This document shows, piece by piece, positions 44,931 through 56,605 of a DNA stretch of 64,000 nucleotides. Under the pieces are notes generated by a model, which did not search any database, was not told the DNA's origin, and worked only from the letters and a program-made list of their open reading frames with translations. How positions within the stretch are numbered: position 1 is the stretch's first letter; the number at the start of each line of letters is the position of its first letter. This DNA comes from Diplodia intermedia (Eukaryota > Ascomycota > Dothideomycetes > Botryosphaeriales > Botryosphaeriaceae): the NCBI GenBank assembly GCA_021495925.1, contig JAKEKT010000010.1, forward strand, positions 310,001 through 374,000, in the 5' to 3' direction. The position numbers were made by a program, and so were the translations under genes.

Positions 44931-46688
44931 ATGTGTCCGACTCCCGATGCTCCGGCCGCCAACGGCCACTCCAACGGCGTGAACGGCCAGGCCAACGGCG
45001 ACAACGGCTCTTGTACGTGCAATGCCGTCATTGGGACTCCGGCCTTCAGCTAACCCTCAGCAGCCCACCCAGGCTTCACTGGCATCACCGTAAGCCCCCT
45101 CGCCGCCACGCGCGTCGTCCGCACCCTGACTTGGAATTCTGACCCTCATACCAGACCGCCCAGAACCCCCACCCCGCCCGCCCCTCGAATCCCTACCAGC
45201 CCGTCGGCGACTTCCTCAGCAATGTCTCGCGCTTCAAGATCATCGAGAGTACCCTGAGGGAAGGCGAGCAGTTCGCCAACGCCTTCTTCGACACCGAGAC
45301 CAAGATCAAGATCGCCAAGGCCCTCGATGAGTTCGGCGTCGACTACATCGAGCTGACCTCGCCCGCTGCCTCAGAGCAGTCTCGCCTTGACTGCGAGGCG
45401 ATCTGCAAGCTCGGCCTCAAGGTTAGACCGCCGAATAGCCCCGCGAAGCGCTATCATCGGCCCCGAAACTAACGCGCCGAAACAGGCCAAGATTCTCACC
45501 CACGTCCGCTGCCACATGGACGACGCAAGAATCGCCGTCGAGACTGGTGTTGACGGTGTCGACGTCGTTATCGGTACCTCCTCGTACCTGAGAGAGCACT
45601 CTCACGGCAAGGACATGACCTACATCAAGAACGTGAGTGCAAAGATGCCGCCGAGCCGAACGCAATCTGACAGGTTTAGACCGCCATCGAGGTCATCAAC
45701 TTCGTCAAGTCCAAGGGCCTTGAGATCCGTTTCTCCTCTGAGGACTCGTTCCGCTCCGACCTCGTCGATCTCCTCTCCATCTACAGCGCCGTCGACAAGG
45801 TTGGCGTCCACCGTGTCGGTATTGCCGACACAGTCGGTTGCGCCACTCCCCGCCAGGTCTACGACCTCGTCCGTACCCTCCGTGGTGTTGTCAGCTGTGA
45901 CATCGAGACCCACTTCCACAATGACACTGGCTGCGCTATCGGTGAGTCTGGCCTCATGTCGTTCGCGGGCAATTCGACTGACGTTCCCTCTAGCCAACGC
46001 CTACTGCGCCCTCGAGGCTGGTGCCACCCACATTGACACCTCTGTCATTGGTATCGGTGAGCGCAACGGTATCACTCCTCTCGGCGGTCTCATGGCCCGC
46101 ATGATTGTTGCCGACCACGATTACGTCACCGGAAAGTACAAGCTGGCCAAGCTCAAGGAGATCGAGGATATGGTTGCTGAGGCCGTTGAGATCAACGTTC
46201 CCTTCAACAACTACATCACCGGTTTCTGCGCTTTCACCCACAAGGCTGGTATCCACGCCAAGGCTATCCTGAACAACCCCAGCACCTACGAGATCATCAA
46301 CCCTGCGGACTTCGGCATGAGCCGCTACGTCCACTTCGCTTCGAGGCTGACTGGCTGGAACGCCATCAAGAGCCGTGTTGAGCAGCTTGGCCTGGAGATG
46401 AGCGATGCTCAAGTCAAGATTGTTACCCAGAAGATCAAGGCCATGGCTGACGTCAGGCCCATTGCCATTGACGACGCGGACTCCATCATCCGCACTTTCC
46501 ACTTGAACCTGCACTCCAAGGAGGAACAGCCCCTGCTTCCCAACATGACCGCAGAGGAGAAGGCCAAGTTCGAGCAGGCCGAGAAGGAGCTGGCTGGCGA
46601 GAAGGAGAAGAGGGCACTAGAAGCTACGGCTGATGCGGAGGCTGAGATCCCCGCTGCCAAGAAGACCAAGACTGAGGTTGTTGCTTAA
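44931..46688 (+). CDS. LYS20: Homocitrate synthase (alpha-aminoadipate lysine pathway)
   Basis: Condenses 2-oxoglutarate with acetyl-CoA to homocitrate, the first step of fungal lysine synthesis. Six exons (44931-45012, 45073-45089, 45155-45421, 45486-45632, 45680-45941, 45994-46688) give 489 residues. The N-terminus is Asn/Gly-rich. The DRE-TIM motif is STLREGEQFANAFFDTETK. HVRCHMDD and THFHNDTGCAI carry metal and active-site His, and TSVIGIGERNGITPLGGLMA follows. The C-terminus has the Lys/Glu-rich tail AKKTKTEVVA. The second exon is only 17 bases. Every splice is in phase. Expression is normally controlled by lysine feedback and general amino-acid control. The symbol follows yeast; A. nidulans calls it lysA. 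Confidence 0.95.
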
Positions 46689-47879
46689 GTGCAAGTCCAC
46701 TAAGGCGACGGCCCTGTCCCACATGAAATTAAATTACGGGATCACGGGAAACGGAAAACGAGGTTCTCAACGAACACGGAAAAGCATACGATGGCTCAAT
46801 GGCTTGCCGATAGACCGCTTGGAGAGAAAGGCACAAAATCCAACCGCGGAGGTAGAGACGCGAGTGTTGGAACGAGGCTCCTGCGATATACTCAGTATTT
46901 TTACATGGGCGACTACCGGAGTTCACTTTTATTTTTTTTTTATTTTTTTGGTTGTATACCTGGAGCCTTTTCTGTAAATATCTCCCAAGCGCATACCACC
47001 ACATCGATGGATGGTTGCGATTACGTGCCCTCGCAGAACAGGGCACAAGAAAAAGCGAATGCATTCCATGACAACACTCAGTACACCAGTTCGTCTCAAT
47101 TGTGGTAGATGATTGGCGGAGTTGGCTCTGCAGATGATTAGAGCCGCTTGCAGCCATGGCCCAACACGTCTTTGGAGGTTTCGTGAGATACACAGTCACG
47201 ATATCTCATCTCCACTAACAAAGTTGTCATCCTTGTATACCTACAATTACCAAGCGGATTGCCACCAGCCAAATCGCTCAGAAGGTCGCATAGTCCCAAC
47301 ACATTAATTTCCAACAGTAGGTGGGGACGCTTGGCTGGGAGAGCCCCAGATTTGGATCCAAGATGATTTTATGTCAAGTTGTTTGTTCGCGGCTAGCAGA
47401 ATGCATCGAGTCAATGAGTTGGCTCTTACAAGTCTGGCCTTAGTCATGATACAAGGGTTTTTAAGAGAAGACGGTATTCTATATTCATGGCCAAGCGGGG
47501 CAAAAGTGCAGTATTAGTAGCCCTTGAATATGAATTGGGCATTGCTTGCAATCAGCTATTTCTGTTGGATTTCTACCACGGAACCAATGACCCCCTTCTT
47601 TCTTCCCCCCTCCCCCCATACTTTAGTATCACGGAACTAACCAACATACCTGAATGTTCCATAGTCTCCATTACTGTTGTCATCGCTATCTTTACAACTA
47701 TTTACGTAGTAATTAACGCTGCCGCTCTTCTTTTGACAAAAGCAGTCGCACTTACTTTTTGTTATTGTCGTCGTCGTCGCCGCCGTCGCCGCTGTTGCTG
47801 AAAGCGTGGTCATCTTCACTGCTGCTTTCATAATCGCTGTCGTAGTTGTTCATCGCATATCTGAGTTCCCTCCCGGCCT
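46689..47879. other. Intergenic, no gene recognised
   Basis: A T-rich tract lies near 46928-46950 and a GTC/GCC trinucleotide tract near 47765-47795. Short open frames only. Confidence 0.4.
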
Positions 47880-48349
47880 TCACAAGGCCAAGATTTTGAC
47901 TAAGCTATACTTCTCGCGGCGGACAGCGCGCTTCCGCTCCAGCCATTCTCCGGCATGATTTAGGCAACAATGGCTGTGTTCGGAGTGGTTCATCATGTAA
48001 TTTATCTGGACGATGTCGTCTAGCAACCTGCTGTTCATGGTGGTGGGCCTGCGTGACAGGAAATCCTCCATGCCCTTCTCATAATGTTGATACGTGTCTA
48101 GGAAGAAGGTAAGACAGTGCCGCGCGGTTTGTGCCCGCTGAACTCCGCACGGAGTCCGTCCACGGCATCGGCCATTTGGTCGCTGTCGATGAACTGCCAC
48201 AGATCCGGCGCGAAGCCGGGGAAGTCGTTGGGGTCATCCTCCAGTAGTGACGCAAAGTCAACTTGCTCGAGTGATTTGAGGATACTGCGAAGCCTGGGTA
48301 GTATCAAGTCCCAGCTGCCGCGACCCGGCAGGATCCGGATACCATCCAT
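47880..48349 (-). CDS. Hypothetical protein, two exons visible, 5' end uncertain
   Basis: Not recognised. Exons 48349-48151 and 48097-47880 give about 138 residues from ATG 48349. A 53-base intron with a GTGCGG donor and CTTCCTAG acceptor joins VDGL to HTYQHYEKGMEDFLSRRP. Without it the frame ends early, and the two halves look like separate small open frames. The reading frame stays open upstream to about 48500 (GNIVTSEESFLSFFAGVG), so an upstream exon is likely. Visible features are a Leu/Asp-rich helix (SILKSLEQVDFASLLEDDPN) and a C-terminal segment with HSEHSHCCLNHAGEW, which could bind metal. The protein may be lineage-specific. Confidence 0.4.
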
Positions 48350-50285
48350 GCAGAGACTTCCCGGTATTGTTCCGACTCCAGCAAAGAAAGAGAGGAAGGA
48401 CTCCTCGGAGGTGACAATGTTACCGAGACTGGGGTATTTAGGTGTGTGTTGAGGGAAAGGAACGGGGGAATGCTCGAAATTTGATGAACTGCATCGGTCT
48501 TGAGGAAATCATGCGGGGACAGGTAGTTGTTATCATATGCACTTAGGCGAGAGGAAAAGAAAAGGGTCGAGCAATGGCTGTGGTTTGACGTGCGGGACAG
48601 CCTGCCGACGATCCGCCGATCTCCCGCCCGCGAATCCGGCCTGCCGAACCCGGCAGCTTAGACGAAAAGGCTCTGATCTAAACTGGAAGGTGAATGCATC
48701 AACCTCCCCTCGCCTGCAACACGGTGGCCCGCAGCCGAAGCGACTGCGCAAACATGTACCATCGCACTCGGCATTTCCCGCCTAGCGCACGCGTCCACAT
48801 ATCCGCCCCGCGGAGACAAACGCCGAACGCATGCTGTCAGCTGAATCCCGGCCAAGGGCATCGGGAACACAGCACTTAGATATCAACGCCAGCCACGAGA
48901 TGCGATGGTGCGCACCATCAGCCGTGCATTATCTTCGGCCCTTCCTGAACGCCCGACGGGAAAGCTGAAACAGCTTACTCCCAACACTAATCGAGCATTC
49001 TGCCCTCCAAATGGTTCCGTTAGCGCCCTACCGATCGTCCCGTCGGTAAATGCCTCTCCAAGCAGAAAGTCAAACGCCGCTCCCATTCAGCAGCGGGCTA
49101 CCGGACCGCTTCATAGGGAAGCCTAGTTCCTTCTGGCAAGCCCATCCACCATATCTACCTACAGCGCACCCGCTTTTCACCGGTGCGGGCGCGTCCGTGG
49201 CGTTCTTGGTTCATCCCCGCCACGGCCGAGCGCCTCGCCGTCTAAATTTGGTTCTTGCTTTTGCCTTTGGGTTTTGGTTGGGGCGATGCGAGCGAGTTCC
49301 GCAGCTCGCGTTTCGACGTTTGCAGAGCCCTCGATATGAGCTAGAGGGCGAGCCGCGCGTTGGAGCGGCTTGGGGGCGGATAGCCCCTTGCCTTTTCTTA
49401 TTGCATCCAGCAGCTCTTTCGACGTGCAGCGAGGCCAAAGGATCTGGTAGTTTATCGTATGATGTCACGCCACCGCATGGCCGAGCCCTCGAATCCTGTT
49501 GAGGCCATCTTTGACTGCAAGTCACCCATGGATTCATCCTCTCAAGTATACGTGTGGGTTTCTCTATTTGTTCAGGGTTGATGACGATTATGGCCTCGTC
49601 TGAGCTGATTATTATCCTATCATGGTCCGTTCCAGCGGTCGCTCGATTTTGACTCCTGACTATCAAGGAGTGAAGTGAATTATCAACAAAGAGAATCGAA
49701 TGCAGGACGCCTTACTTTGCCCTGCTATTACCGCTCCTCCCAGACATCTGAAGGGGGGATGCTCAACCCGACGCTTTGCAACCTTCACCCCAATAAACGT
49801 GAACGCATATACTCAAGAAATTGACCGCCGGCCAATGTGTTCAATCCCTGCTACGTACGTCTCGGGTGATCCGAACGTCCCTTGAGTCACAGCTGCGCCG
49901 GTCTCAAATCCAGGACCAGAACGGCCAGGGGATCGCTATCGTCATTTTCCAGAAGCTTTTTTTGCTGAAATGCGGTGCATATTTGGCGTCTTTCATCGGA
50001 TGAGAACCTTATCAGCATGGAGCGGGGCCAGGCTGATGCACCCCACTAATAGCAGCTTCCGTGTAGTCGTTACAGAGGCAACGGAACTCGTGAGTTATCG
50101 GCGGGGGCGACTCGCTCCTTCTGGAGGACTGCCCATGTTGATCCAGGCCAGTCGATGGCTTGCTTGGTATCCGTTACAGTGTAGTGTGTATCCGTGGATG
50201 AACGCTTGATTCTTCCGTTGGGGCAGGCTCGAAGACAAGCGTGTATGACCTCGTGCTGGCCGCCATCATTGCACCAACTTCCACC
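48350..50285. other. 1.9 kb stretch, no gene recognised
   Basis: This covers the probable 5' part of the hypothetical gene on the left. Otherwise there are only short open frames. The C-terminus of the bHLH gene may extend into its right end through an unseen exon. Confidence 0.3.
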
Positions 50286-51758
50286 TCAAACCTCACCAAG
50301 CGCTTGTCGCAGGATTTGGTTGCCAACTATGAGGTCTTCGAGAAACTTTGCACCTTCCATCAGAGTACTGCTCTTGCTGAAGCCACCGGCCTTCAGACCG
50401 GGGACAAGCTCATTCATTTCGTCAAAGCCTTGCTTGATGAGGTTGCGCCGCTTCTGTTCGCTCAAAATGTGATTGCTGCGCTTCTGTTCCTCAGTCAGAT
50501 TCTCCCGAGCCTGTTTAGCAGCGGCTCGCTTCTTCGCTGGAGTGTCGACAGTGGAATCCCGCTGCTTTCTCGGGCGTGCGGGGACGCTGAATGAGGATGA
50601 CCGCTGCGAAGAAGCTGAAGGTGGTGCAACGTCGCTCAACCGGGGGCGGACCGGGACGCCGTTCTCGTTGACAGTGCGGCGGCGTTTGACGGCTCTACCA
50701 CCAGGACTGATGTCACCATCGGATTCAGACTCGTCATCAGACGCAGCAGGTGTAGGTTCAATCGGAATAAGGTCCAGAGGAAAGCGATGGCGTTTTGGGC
50801 TGCTGGGCTGCTGTTTCACTTGGGGAGCGCCTTGGCCGTACGGTGCGAAGCCAAGCGAAGGTCGCTTTTGTAGCGTGGGGCTGCTCGGTTGGGAAGGCGG
50901 GCGAGTATTCGGACCGCTTTCCAACGGATGCAGCACTGTCAAATCTGTGATAAGCCGGCCCCAAACGTTCTGTTCGGTATCGGTTTTTGAGGGTGCCATG
51001 AAACCTGTCCCTTGGAAGCTCGTATCAGAACCAAAGTTGGGAGTGGGTCGTCTCCGGGAAGGGCCAGAGGAAGACGGCCCTAGAGCGGTAAAGTTATGTG
51101 GATCAAAGAAATTGAGGACCGGGGGCTTGGTGTCATTGTCGGCGGGTGCGGGCGCAGTCAAGTTGCGTTGGTCCGATCCAGAGGTGAAAGCCGCGGATGC
51201 CGGAGGACTCGGCAGGCCCATGAAGTTTCCCCAATCCTTCTCAGCATACGTGGGGTCACCCTGAGGCTGCGTGCCGGAGAGGAGGGCATTCGCTGCCCCA
51301 ATGACCTCATCCGACGCTCCTCCTCGCGCATCGTTGTGGGATGGCACCACGTACTCGGCGTCCATGGGCCGCTCCAGGCCACCGTATATAGAGTTGGCAT
51401 GGGTGGCATCATTGACGGTGCCGTGGAAGGTAGGAGGGGGTCCGGCATAGAAGTCGAAGTTGAAGGGCTGCGGGGGGTCATTGGGACCGTGGAGGTCGGC
51501 CTCGGTGAAGTTGAAGTTGTTTGTGAAGGCGTTGAAGGGCCCCTGGTCGAAGAAGTTCTGCAGCTGGGTGTTCTGGAAATCGCTCAGCAGGGGCGGGCCG
51601 GCAGCGGTGACGTTCTCCTCGGCGGCGGCATGGTCGATGTCTTCGGTGGTGAAGGTGTCTGCTCGGGGATGGGGTCAGCTCAGGCAGCAGGCACAGATCA
51701 GACGACACGCACATCCGAACGGGTTTTCGTCCTTCCCCGGCAGGTGGTGCGAGCTCAT
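50286..51758 (-). CDS. bHLH transcription factor, INO4-like
   Basis: A DNA-binding regulator; yeast Ino4 relatives dimerise to control lipid genes, but the targets of this protein are unknown. Exons 51758-51713 and 51658-50286 give 472 residues. An in-frame ATG at 51800 would add 14 residues. The long N-terminal region is Pro/Ser/Asn-rich with several Phe motifs (FNAFTNNFNFTEADLHG). A basic patch RAVKRRRT follows, and the bHLH domain is close to the C-terminus: the basic part has NHILSEQKRRNLIKQGFDEM and the second helix is TLMEGAKFLEDLIVGNQIL. The protein ends abruptly after this (ALGEV), where GTGAGG could be a donor, so a further exon cannot be excluded. Confidence 0.75.
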
Positions 51759-53022
51759 TCCGAAATGACTGGCTGACGCCGGACGTTCTACGGCCAACAT
51801 GGGTCCGGGAGAGGCGCGCTTCTTGGATGGGGGACGATGCGGGGGCGGGGAGCAGGCTAGCAGCGCGCCGTGGTTGAGGTGGGCAGACGGAGACGCGGGA
51901 GCATGGTCTGGACACGCGGCGGGGTCGGGAGTGACGTCTGCGAGGGCGCAGTGACGGGGCCGCAGGGGCAGCGGGCGCGCAGGTGAGGCGTTCGCGAGGG
52001 GCGCGGAGCGTGGGCTTGTATCTGGCGGTCGGTGGAAGCTAGGGTGTTCGTGAAGGCGGAGGAGGGACTGCGCGCATGGGCCGGGTGTCCAGGTCGTGTC
52101 GTGTGCTAAGCTTTGGGCCCTAGGCGCGACAACGGCGGCGGGGACGGGCAGACGAGCAGGCTGGACGGCAGGGCGGGGACGCAGCGGTCGTGGGAGAAGA
52201 AGAGGCGCGCATGGTCTTCATCAATGCAGCCATGTCATCCCCAACGGAGAGGCGCGCCTGCAAGCGTGCGATGGAGGCCGATCACATGCAAATTGCCTGC
52301 AGCAGGCCACTAAGCATCCGTGCGCCTTCATCCGTCCACAGCTCCAGCAAAAGAGCGGCTCCCTGCGCATGCAGGCCAAGCGCCGGGCCCGGCCTATTCG
52401 CACCTACGTCGTCGTGCTCGCGACTCTGCGCTGCTGAGCTGCCTGAGCTGCCTGAGCTGCCCGTCACCACCCGCGCCCCACAGCTCCCGCTCCAGCTCCA
52501 GCTCCAGACAGCGTCCGCCCCGCCGCCAGGAACAGCTCGCCCAACGCTGCTCAATCCGCCGCCATTGCGCCGCATGCAGCCCTCAGGAGCAAGACCCGCC
52601 GTTTCGCCCTCCACGCCTCGGTGCTGCCGATCTTGCACCGGTCAATCTCGCTTCATCCAGCCCTCCGCTCCCCGCGGGGCACCTCGTCGACGGGCCGCAC
52701 CTGACTGGGCGGCGGCCGAGGCTCCAGAGGGCCCGGGCTCGCCCGCCCTCCGCCCTCCGCCTCCAGCTGACCTCATGTCGTCCGCGCTCACGCATCCTCA
52801 CCGAGCAGTCGTCAGCCCTGTCGGCTCCAGCAACCCTTGCTGGCAAACGGAAATCACCACGAGGGGCTACCCGCTGGCCGAGCCTCGGCTGTTTGAGACG
52901 CTCTCCCTGCCAGGGCAGCCCGCGTACCTGCACCTGTCAGGATAGAGTGGCGAGCACACTTTCTCGCCTGCTCGCCCTGGCCACCACTTCCCATCCCCGC
53001 ATCGCAGCCTGCCGCATCCGGA
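51759..53022. other. GC-rich divergent region, no gene recognised
   Basis: Contains promoters for the bHLH gene (minus) and the membrane protein gene (plus). Short tandem repeats with a CTGAGCTGC unit at about 52433-52462 and a GCTCCA unit at about 52488-52510 are present. Long overlapping open frames on both strands look compositional. Confidence 0.35.
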
Positions 53023-54940
53023 ATGGCGGGGAGCAGCTTGATCACCCGCCCGAGGCGCTCTGGCCATCGGTTTGCCGCTCCGTGAGTACCACCCCCACTA
53101 CCTACGCCGCTCCCTCGATTGAACCTAGGCCGTACAGCATCGCAAAGGCCTATCTTCTGGCATATGCATCTGTTGCTGGCCCGCGTCTGGTCACCATTGC
53201 AGTCGCGCTGCTCCGCCGCAAAACGACTGCAAGCGCCTCTTTGGCCAAGGCAAGTGAGCCCACTTGTTGCTCTTTCCGGGCTGCATTAGACTTTGTCTAT
53301 CTCGATTAGCGTCCAAGGTCGAACCACAACTTACTTCGCTTGCCGTTCCGCTTACCACGCCCGCAATACCAGTCCCCCCTTCAATTTCGACAGTGTCCCC
53401 CGGCCACACCTCGAGAAGCTAACGCGTGATACCACCATTAGGCGTGGCGGGCCCTGAAACAGTCAGCAGCCTGGAACCACTTCCCATCGTTCTGCGCTAT
53501 CCTGGTCGGTGGCTCTATCAACTTCCAGGTTCCACTGCGCGCTATCGCCCAAATTCTTTCTACATGGCTCCAACGCCGCCATTTCAGCGTCAATCTCGCG
53601 TTTATGGAGTTGCTCGTCAAGTTCACGGCGGCTCTTTTTGCCGCCAGCATCAGTTTCGAGGTCTTGAACACCAAAAGTAGTCAACCCCTGACCTACCATC
53701 CCTCGACTGAAACCTTAACCGATCCCACCACAGCGGCGGCACCAAGGCAATCGGAAAACTGCACTCCGTCCACAGCCAAAGATGCTCGTTCACGCGCCGC
53801 CGTGGCGAAAGTCGCATCTTCGCTGCCCCCAGAAGCGATGGGTGCATCGTCTGTGTGGATGTCCTCGGAGCCCTTGGCTGGTCGAACGATGGATCTGACC
53901 CTTTTTGCGGCGATCCGCTCTCTTGACGTTCTCATAGCCCCACTGCTTCTCAAGAGCAAGTCCCGCACCAGCCGTCTCATTGCCAGGACTTCGACTCCGT
54001 CGCTCTTCGCACTGTCGTCAGCCGTGATAATGCACGCGTGGTTCTACACTCCATACAGGCTTCCGCAGGCTTACAACGACTGGATCTCTTCTGCCGCACA
54101 AGTGGATCCCCGCCTCGTTGTTGCCTTGCGCCATGCACGGTATGGCAAGTTTGTCTACGGAAGAAACACTGGGATAGAGCCTCTGCTTGGTAGCATGTGC
54201 CGCGACTACGGATGGCCAGAGGAATGGGGCGATCCGGCAAAGACCATTCCAGTGCCGTGCGAGATGGTGCACATGGGCTGCGGGCCGAGCTGCGAGAAGC
54301 ATGCGTGGAGCCGCTTCGTCAGGGCTTGGCTTTTTGCCGCCCGCATGTATATTCCTCTGCAACTTCTCGTCCTGATCAGACGAGTACGGAAAGGTGACAA
54401 CTCGACAAGATTCCTGGTCGATAGCTTTACGCGCGCCTTACTCGATGGAAGCAGATCATCCGCCTTCCTCGGTGCTTTCGTCGCACTGTTCTATTACGGG
54501 GTTTGCCTTGCTCGCACACGCTTAGGCCCCCGCATTTTTGCGTCCAAAACGATCACGCCTCAGATGTGGGACGGCGGGTTATGCGTCCTGACTGGTTGTC
54601 TGCTCTGCGGTTGGAGCGTGCTTTTTGAGAAGGTACAGAGGCGTACGGAGATTTTGTTCTTCGTGCTTCCGAGGGCGGCAGCGGTATGGTTTCCGAGGAG
54701 GTATTTGAAGGTGGTGAGGACACCCAAGCTCGGTGATGAGTGCCATGCACTTGTCCAACGTTTCCCTCGCGACCATTTCCGTACACAGCTAACGTAGACA
54801 TAACGCAGAATCAATGGAGAGAACACATTGCGTTCGCCCTCAGCGCTGCGGTCATAATGACAGCTGCTCAGGAGCACCCTGAGAGGGTGAGGGGTGTGTT
54901 TGGAAAGCTCTTGAGCACTGTGGTCAATGCCAAGACATAG
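53023..54940 (+). CDS. TMEM135-like multi-pass membrane protein
   Basis: The family is related to animal TMEM135, a peroxisome/mitochondria-associated membrane protein; its fungal role is unknown. Exons I infer: 53023-53081, 53129-53253, 53310 to about 53400, 53442-54713 and 54809-54940. The conserved middle block is WFYTPYRLPQAYNDWISSAA, then GSMCRDYGWPEEWGDPAKTI and PCEMVHMGCGPSCEKHAWSR, a cysteine-rich core. The TM-rich C-terminus has SAFLGAFVALFYYGVCLAR and LTGCLLCGWSVLFEKVQRR. The last exon gives NQWREHIAFALSAAVIMTAA. The donor before 53442 is not canonical in my reading, so exon 3 is uncertain. The N-terminus is shorter than I expect for the family. Confidence 0.7.
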
Positions 54941-55339
54941 TGCAGTTCAACTGTTGTATATTCATGTGTATAGATCGGTGTGCGAGGGACGAAGGGATTT
55001 TTGAAGGAGAAAATTCTGTATCGTATTGATGAAAGCATGCAGAGGGAGATAATGTTGAAGTGGACTCTCCAAGAGCCTTGTGCGGGTTGTTGGGTACGGG
55101 CACATCAGGAGCAAGACGAACCTTGGCGGGGTGACTAAAGACGAAATACTCCACAAGACTCCTGTTCATGATATACCAATCTCGGGCGTGGCATCTTTGT
55201 CACATGTGTATTTGTGGGGTCCAAGCCGGCAACGACCGCCGGAAGAAACGGGATCACCCAAGAGAGCGGCGGGTCGGAAGGTACATGAGTGCCAGTGTTC
55301 CGATTAAAGGGCGCGCCAAAGCTAAATTGCATGATAGCC
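54941..55339. other. Normal-composition flank before the AT-rich island
   Basis: About 400 bp of ordinary sequence. No gene was seen. Composition changes sharply near 55300-55340. Confidence 0.4.
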
Positions 55340-56605
55340 GAACGTTATTATTAGGGCGATTTCGCAAGAGTTAAATCACTCTCTTTTTCAACTTATTAAG
55401 GGCGAATGCATCTAGATAGGGTATCGTATAAGGGTTAGAGGCCGTTCTAGCGTAATAAGCTAAATCGAATAGTAATAAGTTAAAGCGGGCGATTTAATAG
55501 TTAAATCGCCCGCTTTAATCTATTAGTATGGCTATCTAAAATATAGTAAGAATTTTTAGCTAACTCGTAAAATTTTCTTAGACTCTAATTAGATATATTA
55601 CTTCTTAGTACTAGCTAGCATAGTATACGCCCTATAAAAGAGATTATATTATCGTACTTTATTCGTCTCTACTATCTCTTAAACTACCTCTAATTTAACT
55701 CTTATAAAATCGCTCTATTATTTCTTTTTCTTCTTTTCTTAATTTAGAAGAATATTCTAGCTTTAGCTAAGTAATCGAGGTCGTTAATTATATATAAACA
55801 CGCTAAAGTAATAGCTAATCGACGGGGTATTAGCGGCTAGAAATAAGAATACCGCTAACGAAGAAGAGTTTAATAAGACTAGTAGCTATTAATAAAGCTA
55901 AAATAACTAGCTAATCTCTCTTTCGTTTTAATCTAAGACCGATTTCTATAGATATATAATAAATATTTATTAATAAGATAAATATAAAGAATACTATCGA
56001 TAGTAGAATAACGGCTAGAATAATAAAAAGTAAAAATTTTACGAGGAAATTAAGCTAGCTATAGTATAGCGATCTTCTTCTCTAACGATAACTTTTCGAA
56101 ACGCGGGAAAAGAGAGCGAGAGAAATTAGATAATCGCTTCTAACGTTTAGACGAATTATCTACGTTATTAGTTAGCCGTTAAAAGTATCTTTAGCTAAGT
56201 CTAAGTAGTCGATACTATTACTAGAAAGTAATTTCTTACCGGCGTAATAGGCTAGTTAATATCTTAAGCGGAGTATATTTCTATTTCGATCTATATAGCT
56301 ATCTAAATAGAAGATATAATAATATATATATATATAGATAAACGTAGCTTAGAAAGTAGCGTAAGAAATAGTTTCTTATAGCCTTCTAGAGGTATAAAAA
56401 GATAATCGAGTAAGCTTAGAATTCTAAGGTTATTCTATTTAACTCTTTAAAGCAAACTTTCTAGCTTATAAATACGAAAAAGATGGCCTAATAGGTAGTT
56501 AAATCCGATGACTAAATGCGTACTAGAAGTTTAGAATTTATATCTATTTCTGTACCTTTATTACTCTATCTAATATATCTACGTTTAGAATAGTTACTTA
56601 ATTAC
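55340..56605. repeat. AT-rich RIP-degraded repeat island
   Basis: Composition shifts sharply to AT-rich, with very frequent TA and no usable open frame. Between 55801 and 56450 (650 bases) I find no CA and no TG dinucleotide on the given strand, while CG is common throughout. This is the expected end state of RIP, which converts CpA to TpA on both strands of duplicated DNA. The original element, probably a transposon, can no longer be recognised. The edges are gradual: scattered TG/CA return before 55800 and after 56450. Confidence 0.85.
55481..55517. repeat. Perfect 17-bp inverted repeat with 3-base loop
   Basis: TAAAGCGGGCGATTTAA at 55481-55497, then TAG, then its exact reverse complement at 55501-55517. 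It lies at the left end of the RIP island and could be the abutting ends of two inverted elements or a foldback terminus. Confidence 0.75.

Noticed and set aside
48061..48150. Frameshift in the hypothetical gene at 48 kb
   Set aside because: A standard 53-base intron (48150-48098) explains the change of frame without any mutation.
52320..53309. 329-codon plus-strand open frame
   Set aside because: Composition-driven frame with Ser/Arg/Pro runs; it overlaps the first exons of the TMEM135-like gene in a different frame.
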